From: a bacterium
Lineage (GTDB): Bacteria; SZUA-79; Acidulodesulfobacterales; Acidulodesulfobacteraceae
Length of the DNA: 10,438 nucleotides
Reading direction: 5' to 3'
Assembly (NCBI GenBank): GCA_021794335.1
Contig: JAJYQZ010000068.1
Coordinates: 1 to 10,438 of the forward strand
In this document: positions 6,165 through 10,438 of the stretch, piece after piece
Position numbering within the stretch: position 1 is the first letter of the stretch
Layout: every line of letters begins with the position of its first letter
The notes under the pieces: generated by a model
What the model was told of the DNA's origin: nothing
Database searches by the model: none
What the model saw: only the letters and a program-made list of their open reading frames with translations
Program-made: the position numbers and the translations under genes

Positions 6165-6191
6165 GGTATAATTCAAAATTGTAATTATACC
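6165..6191. promoter_or_regulatory. Inverted repeat GGTATAATT-N9-AATTATACC, operator candidate
   Basis: Perfect 9-bp arms are separated by 9 bases, a spacing common for dimeric helix-turn-helix repressors. Each arm contains a TATAAT-like hexamer, so it might also be overlapping divergent promoter -10 boxes covered by an operator. Confidence 0.45.
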
Positions 6192-6378
6192 TACCATCAC
6201 TAATTTTTCTAAAACTACGTTAGACCTGCTCCTGCAAACGTTTATGTTTATAAATTTAGAATTTAGTTTGCGGTTTACTCAGTAAGTGGCCTGTTTTAAA
6301 AAAATTAATGGGCTTCTGGATAGCTTTTTTTATACATGCACAATATATAAAACTATCATTTTTAAGAAGCTTAAAAAT

Positions 6379-6399
6379 ATTTCGCTTGCCGAGCGAAAT
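6379..6399. repeat. Hairpin ATTTCGCT-TGCCG-AGCGAAAT
   Basis: Perfect 8-bp arms enclose a 5-base loop. It resembles the hairpin at 4156-4175 in its TTCGC/GCGAA stem, which may indicate a small palindromic repeat family. There is no adjacent T-run. Confidence 0.5.
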
Positions 6400-6531
6400 C
6401 AGTTTAAATGTGCATTAATATTATTATTTTACAAGCTTATTTTTCTAATGTCATATGGCAAAAATGCATATGTATTTATTTTTACAAAATGCTTTATTTA
6501 CGAGACTTTATGACGATAATTTAAAGATTAT

Positions 6532-6559
6532 TTGCGCTTTTTTTTTAAACCTGTATAAT
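6532..6559 (+). promoter_or_regulatory. Putative sigma-70 promoter for the gene at 6581
   Basis: A perfect TATAAT box lies at 6554-6559. A weak -35 candidate, TTGCGC at 6532-6537, lies 16 bases before it. The predicted transcript would start near 6566, giving a very short leader that contains the ribosome site AGAAGG (6566-6571). Confidence 0.5.
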
Positions 6560-6580
6560 TAGAATAGAAGGTAATCTATA

Positions 6581-7546
6581 ATGCTTGTAAAGTCCGAAAT
6601 AGTAGAGGAATTAAAGAAAACAGGTTTACGTTGGACTTTTATTGCCAATTATTTGCAGATTGACCCCCGACGGAAAATGTTATATGAACCCAGTAAAAAA
6701 GTAAGATTTGACTACATTGGGCGAAATCTATCAAAAAAAATTGAAAGCATCATTGAAAAAAGAATTACAAAATTTATAATGGACACAGAAAAATATTTTA
6801 AAGACGATACTATCGATAATTATCTTAAAGCCCTTAAACCCGAAGATATTGTTAGTCTTTCAAGCCGTCTTACCGGCGAAGACATAAAAAGCAGATTAAA
6901 TTTCTTAATTTTTTCTGCCAGAGGAGCAACATTCGAGAAAATCTGGGAGACCGAAAAAGAGGAAAATGAAAAAAGTGATTTAAAATTGACCGCCGATGAG
7001 ATATATTGGCTTATTAAAAATTATGAAAGCGGTATTTCTGAAAAACCGGAGCCGGAGTTTGTTCCGGAAATCATCGATTCTCGCAAAGAAACCTTCTTTG
7101 CTCTGGAAACAATAGACTACAAAGACGAGATTAAGTATTTATATAAAAACGGCGTTAAAAAATATACAATTGGACTTTTATATCAACTACATGAATACGG
7201 CGCAATTCAATCAAACTCAGGAACCCTTTTCCACTTTGAGAAATATTTTAAAAAACCGCTTAAGGTAAACAAAAACAGAAATTATATATTCGACGATAAC
7301 ATTAAAAAAGACATTGCGGAATTTATAACGGTAAACAAAATACCTGCTACATTTGAAAATGCAAGCAAGATGATTTGGCATGCCAGAAAAAATATAGATC
7401 CTAACGAAATGGTTAAATTGTTGATTGCTATTAATATCGAGAACCCCGAGTATAGTAAAAACTCATATACGGTTATAGAAACGGAATACGGCAAGGTAGA
7501 GTTTGATAAAAAAGATTATTTTTCGATATTTGAAAGACTTGATTAA
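6581..7546 (+). CDS. Hypothetical 321-residue protein, first gene of the rightward block
   Basis: I do not recognise this protein. The ATG at 6581 is backed by AGAAGG nine bases upstream and a TATAAT box at 6554, so the gene is real. It is soluble, lysine- and glutamate-rich, and largely helical at the N-terminus. EIVEELKKTGLRWTFIANYL (residues 6-25) could be a helix-turn-helix (LKKTGLRWTFIANYLQI), but the match is weak. A second segment, KKYTIGLLYQLHEYGAIQSN, also has a helix-turn-helix look. The C-terminus ends in a short beta-rich stretch (YTVIETEYGKVEFDKKDYF). Its place facing the recombinase/replication operon across a shared control region suggests a DNA-binding regulator or replication initiator. 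It could equally be cargo. The stop codon overlaps the start of repeat R2. Confidence 0.75.
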   Translation: MLVKSEIVEELKKTGLRWTFIANYLQIDPRRKMLYEPSKKVRFDYIGRNLSKKIESIIEKRITKFIMDTEKYFKDDTIDNYLKALKPEDIVSLSSRLTGEDIKSRLNFLIFSARGATFEKIWETEKEENEKSDLKLTADEIYWLIKNYESGISEKPEPEFVPEIIDSRKETFFALETIDYKDEIKYLYKNGVKKYTIGLLYQLHEYGAIQSNSGTLFHFEKYFKKPLKVNKNRNYIFDDNIKKDIAEFITVNKIPATFENASKMIWHARKNIDPNEMVKLLIAINIENPEYSKNSYTVIETEYGKVEFDKKDYFSIFERLD

Positions 7547-7595
7547 AATTTAGGACCGCCAAGAAAAAATGTCTTTTTCTTTTGTCCGTCCATAT
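7543..7595 (+). repeat. Copy R2 of the dispersed hairpin repeat
   Basis: This copy has the core GACCGCCAAGAAAAAA preceded by TTAAAATTTAG, then a T-rich right arm ending GTCCGTCCATAT. GGAC..CAAGA.AAAA pairs with TTTT.CTTTTG..GTCC to form a long imperfect stem over 7553-7591. It aligns with R3 (9907-9961) along its whole length with a 2-base indel and a few substitutions. It sits between the 321-residue gene and the DUF2971 gene, overlapping the stop of the former. Confidence 0.85.
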
Positions 7596-7610
7596 TCATT
7601 TTTAAATAAA

Positions 7611-8237
7611 ATGCTAAAAGAAACTTTGATTTATAAATATACGAATTATGAACGGCTAACTGAAATTTTAATAAATAATGCACTTCATTTTTCCTGTCCT
7701 TTAGATTTCAATGATCCTTTCGATTCCTACGTTAACGTGAAAGATTTAGATGATTACAGCGATGACGATATTAATAAAATAATAAGGGATCCTGGGGATG
7801 AAACAAAGAAAAAACAATTTTCTGAAATTATTCACTCAAACAACAAGGAAGCTAAAAAAAAATTTGCGGATAATCAACAAAAAGCGCCGGAAAATTTATT
7901 GGTTTTATCTTTATCCGAATTGAAAGACAATATTTTAATGTGGAGCCACTATGCCGATTATCATAAAGGCTTTTGCATAGGATTTAAATCTAATATCGAT
8001 ATTAAAAATTTTATAGAAAAAGAGCACAATATAAATATTGAAGAACATGGCAATTCTAAGGATGAAATTAAAATTAAAGACAAATTGCTTATGTTCAATA
8101 ATCAAGAATGCCTGTTATTTAAAGAGGAATTTTTTAATTCGGCTAATATAGAGAAAGATATTAATATTCAGTCGGTTTCAGAAATAGCTTCGAGTATGTA
8201 TAAAAAAAGCTTATCTCCTTGCCGTTGCATAAGGTAG
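7611..8237 (+). CDS. DUF2971 family protein, 5' part (before the frameshift)
   Basis: The N-terminal part of a DUF2971 protein is clear: IYKYTNYERLTEILINNALH, LDFNDPFD (residues 31-38) and LMWSHYADYHKGFCIGF (109-125) are the hallmark motifs. The family is of unknown biochemical function and is common among accessory genes. I place the start at ATG 7611, because an upstream in-frame ATG at 7569 would draw its first 14 residues from repeat R2. Neither start has a good ribosome site. After YKK at an A-run (8202-8208) the frame reads non-family residues (SLSPCRCIR) and stops at 8235-8237, while homology continues in the -1 frame. This piece alone, 208 residues, lacks the C-terminal third. It is probably transcribed with the gene at 6581. 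Confidence 0.85.
   Translation: MLKETLIYKYTNYERLTEILINNALHFSCPLDFNDPFDSYVNVKDLDDYSDDDINKIIRDPGDETKKKQFSEIIHSNNKEAKKKFADNQQKAPENLLVLSLSELKDNILMWSHYADYHKGFCIGFKSNIDIKNFIEKEHNINIEEHGNSKDEIKIKDKLLMFNNQECLLFKEEFFNSANIEKDINIQSVSEIASSMYKKSLSPCRCIR
8202..8208 (+). other. Frameshift site: run of seven A within the DUF2971 gene
   Basis: The sequence T-AAA-AAA-AGC contains seven A. A -1 shift on AAA (8205-8207) joins the two DUF2971 pieces as YKKKLISLPLHKVEYPENND, giving one 336-residue protein. It is not a textbook X_XXY_YYZ heptamer in the zero frame, since the P-site codon would have to re-pair with TAA. Homopolymer sequencing error, true mutation, transcriptional slippage and programmed slippage all remain possible. 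Confidence 0.75.
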
Positions 8238-8620
8238 AATATCCTGAAAATAACGATATGCCCGAAGCGTATGATTTTTTTAAACAGGATATTTCGTCAG
8301 ATATTGAAATAAAGAGAATAGAATTAGAAAAAATTGAGAATTCTTTAAAAAGAAAAAATAATTGCTGGCAATATGAAAAAGAAAAAAGATTAATTATTAA
8401 TAAAGATTTTATCCATATAGATAAATGCGAAAAGAATAACATAAAATTCGAAAAAAGCCTCTTAAGAGAGATTATTTTTGGCATTAAAATTTCTGATGTC
8501 GATAAACTATGTATCAGCACATTAGTGGAAAAAGCGGGATATAAAAACGTAAAATTTTATCAAGCTCGTAGAAATAAAAACAAATACGAATTAGAAATAT
8601 ATAATGAACCAATAATTTAA
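8219..8620 (+). CDS. DUF2971 family protein, 3' part (after the frameshift)
   Basis: This is the remainder of the DUF2971 protein in the -1 frame relative to the 5' part. Family motifs continue in order: LHKVEYPENN right after the shift, NNCWQYEKEKRLI (the conserved W-x-Y-E-K-E-x-R pattern) and LLREIIFGIKIS. The only available starts are a TTG at 8219 and an ATG at 8258, neither with a ribosome site. It is therefore unlikely to be translated alone. Joined with the first part by a -1 shift, the protein is about 336 residues, a normal length for the family, and no motif is lost. That favours a very recent mutation, a homopolymer error, or functional frameshifting over an old pseudogene. Confidence 0.82.
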   Translation: MPLHKVEYPENNDMPEAYDFFKQDISSDIEIKRIELEKIENSLKRKNNCWQYEKEKRLIINKDFIHIDKCEKNNIKFEKSLLREIIFGIKISDVDKLCISTLVEKAGYKNVKFYQARRNKNKYELEIYNEPII

Positions 8621-8652
8621 TCCAGTTTTTTAAGAATAAATAAATCTGGCCC

Positions 8653-8673
8653 ACTTTAATTACTTTAATTACT
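8653..8673. repeat. Tandem ACTTTAATT repeat between the two cargo genes
   Basis: Two perfect copies of ACTTTAATT plus ACT lie in the 155-base gap after the DUF2971 gene. A weak hairpin (TTTGGG 8719-8724 with CCCAAA 8741-8746) follows. There is no T-run and I see no convincing promoter. Confidence 0.4.
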
Positions 8674-8775
8674 CTTAAACAGGGGTAGGAAGAGGAGCGG
8701 ATAATTTCTATCGGCAATTTTGGGGATTTAGTTTCTTATTCCCAAATGCTTTGAATTATTATAAAATTATGATGT

Positions 8776-9813
8776 ATGATTATATTTAATGTCATCTTAG
8801 GTATATTGACGGTCACTATTTTATTTTTGCAGCTTCGCGTATTTAGCAAACAAGCTGGTATAGCCAAAAAGCAGAATGAAATAAGTGAGGAACAGAATAA
8901 AATAATTAAAAATCAATTAACGATAGATTCCAGAAGGGAACACTCTATCGAGATAAAAAATAAAGTAATTTCAGAGCTAAAAGCAGAAATAGAACAAATG
9001 CCTTACAGAGAAATCAAAATTTCAATTCCTCAGTTTAATAATAAAGACGGCGATAGCTGGGAAATTAAAATAGAAGACAAAGACAATTTTAATTTGACAA
9101 GACCAAAGTTTTTTGAAAAATTTGCAAAACCATCTATATCTGTTTTAAATTCGACAGTTATAGACGACATAAGTGATAAAAACGCCCTATATAATGATTT
9201 TCTTGAAAAACATTTAGGCAAAGATAAAGATTGTTTTATAGATAATTTTGACTCTTTTTTGGGATGCAGCAATAAATATCACGAGATATTTACGGGTATT
9301 CAACAAAGATTTAAAATTATTATCGAAAATAAGTGCAAAGGCGTCGATAAAAGAACGATTGAAGACTCTTTTGGTAAATATCATAATCATACCTTTCTCA
9401 TAATTATTTATTGTTCTTGGCTTAAAAATTTGGGAATTAAGAAAGTTTGCGACGATTATGCAATACCATGTATAAATACAACTATGTTGGATAACGATTA
9501 TTTTGAAATTAAACCAACCCCTACTAATTCACCGGAATATGTAAATGAAGAATGGGCTACGCATTCAATTATCGAAAACCGTGTGAACCCTAAAACTCGA
9601 GCGGGTGGTTCCGAACAAGACTTAAAAAAGCTACTTGCCATTTCGCAGGAACTATTGGAATATCGTCAAACCGAGGAATTCAAAAACATTAAATCTGACT
9701 TAAACTCCAATAAAAATGAAATAGAAGAACTAAAATCACGACTTCTTGAAATATTAACCAAAATAAACAATCGCCCTATTTTGGAAGGATATTGCAAATT
9801 TATAGCAGAATAA
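8776..9813 (+). CDS. Hypothetical membrane-anchored coiled-coil protein
   Basis: I do not recognise the family of this 345-residue protein. Residues 2-22 (IFNVILGILTVTILFLQLRV) form one transmembrane helix. A Gln/Lys/Glu-rich helix with coiled-coil periodicity follows to about residue 75 (AKKQNEISEEQNKIIKNQ). The middle, about 80-270, is a globular cytoplasmic-type domain with no motif I can name. It includes SFGKYHNHTFLIIIYCSWLK, where the hydrophobic run is too short and polar to be a sure second membrane helix. Residues about 283-330 are again coiled-coil (DLKKLLAISQELLEYRQ). An N-terminal anchor plus coiled coil plus globular domain is seen in many accessory and some abortive-infection proteins. 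With the DUF2971 gene it fills the unit between repeats R2 and R3. Other in-register ATGs are absent near 8776; no clear ribosome site is present. Confidence 0.78.
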   Translation: MIIFNVILGILTVTILFLQLRVFSKQAGIAKKQNEISEEQNKIIKNQLTIDSRREHSIEIKNKVISELKAEIEQMPYREIKISIPQFNNKDGDSWEIKIEDKDNFNLTRPKFFEKFAKPSISVLNSTVIDDISDKNALYNDFLEKHLGKDKDCFIDNFDSFLGCSNKYHEIFTGIQQRFKIIIENKCKGVDKRTIEDSFGKYHNHTFLIIIYCSWLKNLGIKKVCDDYAIPCINTTMLDNDYFEIKPTPTNSPEYVNEEWATHSIIENRVNPKTRAGGSEQDLKKLLAISQELLEYRQTEEFKNIKSDLNSNKNEIEELKSRLLEILTKINNRPILEGYCKFIAE

Positions 9814-9906
9814 TTAGGTCAGCATATTTTGTGAAGGTAGTTTAATTTTATCCCGTAAACGCTGAAGGAGATAGGGAAATAAATATGTCTATCCATTTTG
9901 GATAAT

Positions 9907-9961
9907 TTAAAATATAGGACCGCCAAGAAAAAAGACCTTTTTTTCTTTTGGCTGTCCATAT
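9907..9961 (+). repeat. Copy R3 of the dispersed hairpin repeat
   Basis: This copy has the core GACCGCCAAGAAAAAA preceded by TTAAAATATAG, then a T-rich right arm ending GGCTGTCCATAT. Over 9917-9957 it folds into a stem of about 17 bp (GGAC.GCCAAGA... with ...CTTTTGGC.GTCC) with two mismatches and a 4-base loop region. The mismatch positions are the same as in R2. It lies in direct orientation 2364 bases after R2. Confidence 0.85.
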
Positions 9962-9994
9962 CCTGCGTATTTTGAATAATTAACGATAGTTCGC

Positions 9995-10089
9995 AATATT
10001 TCACGACCGTTTGTGAATTATTTAATATGCCTAAAATATAGGTATTTACTATATTATTTATTTATATTATTAATAATTCACCGGTTCAC
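9995..10089. repeat. GTGAATTATT inverted-repeat cluster around an AT-rich core
   Basis: GTGAATTATT at 10013-10022 faces its exact reverse complement at 10072-10081, flanking about 49 bases of nearly pure A/T. Further reversed words, GTGAAATATT (9995-10004) and GTGAACC (10083-10089), lie at the edges. The same 10-mer occurs twice at 1759-1835, and the 15-mer at 10010-10024 is identical to 1823-1837. Iterons flanking an AT-rich unwinding region are typical of replication origins; attachment-arm sites are the alternative. Confidence 0.55.
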
Positions 10090-10212
10090 ATACCTATAAA
10101 GCCTTCGGTTTTAGCCGCCTACAATTTTACAATAAACTGCGAATTTGGCTTTAAATTCCGTTAATATCGATTGTTTTCAAATTTATTTTGCGGATAGCGG
10201 TCAACAAAACTG

Positions 10213-10252
10213 CAAACAAAAACTCCCGACTCTGTCAAACGCAGTCGGGAGT
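10213..10252 (-). terminator. Rho-independent terminator for the ribbon-helix-helix gene
   Basis: On the minus strand ACTCCCGACT pairs perfectly with AGTCGGGAGT (10 bp, GC-rich, 11-base loop) and is followed by TTTTTGTTTG. It lies about 55 bases after the stop codon of the gene at 10308 and points the same way. Confidence 0.85.
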
Positions 10253-10307
10253 AGGAGAATAAATAAATCTATCCCCTTTGTTTTATTCTTTATTTCATTA
10301 TTTGTTG

Positions 10308-10438
10308 TTATAAATGTTCCGCAAGCCAAATTTTGATTATTGCCTGTCTTGATATACCTATGCGCTTTGCCTCTTTGTCTAAAGATTCTATAATCCAAAC
10401 AGGAATATCAATATTAATTCTTTTTAATTCAAGGTTGG
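10308..10438 (-). CDS. Partial ribbon-helix-helix (CopG/antitoxin-like) protein, C-terminal 42 residues
   Basis: Only the C-terminal part is in the window; the gene begins beyond the right edge. The visible residues fit a ribbon-helix-helix DNA-binding fold: a beta strand (LKRINIDIPVWI), helix A (IESLDKEAKRIG) and helix B (SRQAIIKIWLAEHL). The INIDIPVW-I-ESLDKEA pattern and the IK-x-WLAE ending match CopG-type antitoxins that pair with BrnT- or RelE-like toxins, which are usually encoded just upstream. That position lies outside the window. The stop is TAA at 10308-10310 and a strong terminator follows at 10213-10252. The gene may be chromosomal flank or the last gene of the island. The family is fairly sure, the toxin partner unknown. 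Confidence 0.8.
   Translation of the reverse strand, partial: NLELKRINIDIPVWIIESLDKEAKRIGISRQAIIKIWLAEHL

Larger units (their letters stand above)
5843..6580. other. Divergent non-coding region with operator- and recombination-site-like repeats
   Basis: No convincing gene occupies this stretch between the left-pointing recombinase operon and the right-pointing gene at 6581. It holds a tandem ATAACGTG pair, a large inverted repeat (6018-6054), two smaller inverted repeats (6136-6151, 6165-6191), three CGGACT words (6088, 6109, 6138), a hairpin (6379-6399) and a promoter for the rightward gene. It is the natural place for control of both operons and a candidate replication or resolution site. 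Confidence 0.6.
9814..10307. other. Non-coding right-hand region of the element
   Basis: No credible gene is present. The stretch contains repeat R3, a GTGAA-word cluster around a very AT-rich core, a weak att-core candidate (10118-10130) and a left-pointing terminator. An isolated AAGGAG (9865-9870) precedes only a six-codon frame at 9885 and does not define a gene. The right boundary of the island probably lies here. Confidence 0.5.

Noticed and set aside
6286..6513. 75-codon open frame starting at GTG in the divergent region
   Set aside because: It has no ribosome site, a Phe/Ile/Lys/Tyr-rich composition typical of translated AT-rich non-coding DNA, and a perfect hairpin (6379-6399) inside it.
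5918..6580. Retron or CRISPR-like RNA in the non-coding region
   Set aside because: There is no reverse transcriptase or cas gene in the window, and the repeats are few, unequal and not regularly spaced.
7569..7610. Earlier ATG (7569) as the DUF2971 start
   Set aside because: Its first 14 codons come from the right arm of repeat R2 and precede the conserved family start; the nearest purine-rich site (AGGA) is 13 bases away.
8161..8520. 119-codon minus-strand frame across the DUF2971 frameshift
   Set aside because: Ser/Phe/Leu/Ile-rich antisense shadow; both sense frames carry DUF2971 motifs.
9885..9905. Six-codon frame with an upstream AAGGAG
   Set aside because: The spacing of 14 bases is too long and the product too short to support a gene.
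7543..9961. Integron cassette attC sites at R2 and R3
   Set aside because: The hairpins lack the RYYYAAC/GTTRRRY ends of attC sites, and neither recombinase shows the integron-integrase insertion that I could recognise.
9819..10004. 61-codon minus-strand frame across repeat R3
   Set aside because: It runs through the R3 hairpin repeat, has no ribosome site and shows no family pattern.
10201..10398. 65-codon minus-strand frame overlapping the ribbon-helix-helix gene
   Set aside because: It reads through the intrinsic terminator stem and overlaps, in another frame, a sequence with clear ribbon-helix-helix homology.

Overview
The window is AT-rich bacterial DNA with strong Shine-Dalgarno sites (AAGGAGG-type) in front of several genes. 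It begins with two damaged copies of a type IV pilin gene. The pilin leader (GFTLIELLIVIAIIGILAA) suits a Gram-negative bacterium with type IV pili, perhaps of deltaproteobacterial grade, but the sequence does not fix the taxon. Most of the window reads as one integrated mobile island whose gene set resembles a phage satellite or small integrative element: integrase, excisionase, primase/helicase-like replication genes, a second recombinase and cargo. I see no relaxase, capsid, terminase or portal gene.

Layout. Positions 1-393 hold two tandem copies of a pilin 5' end with near-identical ribosome binding sites and leaders. The first is cut short after GFTL; the second stops at an amber codon after the N-terminal helix. 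Positions 427-5842 form a left-pointing block. In transcription order it contains a short protein resembling an orphan recombinase core-binding domain, a complete tyrosine recombinase, a 115-residue unknown, a TOPRIM primase-like protein without zinc cysteines, a DUF3987 ATPase, a 174-base gap rich in GTGAA repeats, an excisionase-type helix-turn-helix protein and a second, XerC/phage-type tyrosine recombinase. Positions 5843-6580 are a non-coding divergent region with several inverted repeats. The largest is a 16-bp-arm repeat with a 5-base centre, built like a recombinase or resolution site.

Rightward from 6581 are an unrecognised 321-residue protein, a DUF2971 gene broken by a -1 frameshift at a run of seven A, and an unrecognised protein with an N-terminal membrane anchor and coiled coils. 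The last two lie between two direct copies (7543-7595 and 9907-9961) of a hairpin-forming repeat. A third, half copy (1900-1926) lies at the 3' end of the DUF3987 gene. The bracketed 2.4-kb unit looks like exchangeable cargo. Its genes are of the kind found among defence or accessory genes, but no function is demonstrated.

The right end (9814-10307) is non-coding. It carries a second GTGAA cluster arranged as an inverted repeat around a very AT-rich stretch, and a clear left-pointing intrinsic terminator. That terminator ends a partial ribbon-helix-helix (CopG/antitoxin-like) gene running off the right edge.

Inferred working: the Xis/Int pair at the left end probably moves the island into and out of a pilin locus; the primase and DUF3987 protein replicate it; the GTGAA arrays may be iterons or binding sites for an island protein; the second recombinase may act at the large inverted repeat upstream of its operon. 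These roles come from gene family and position and are not shown directly.
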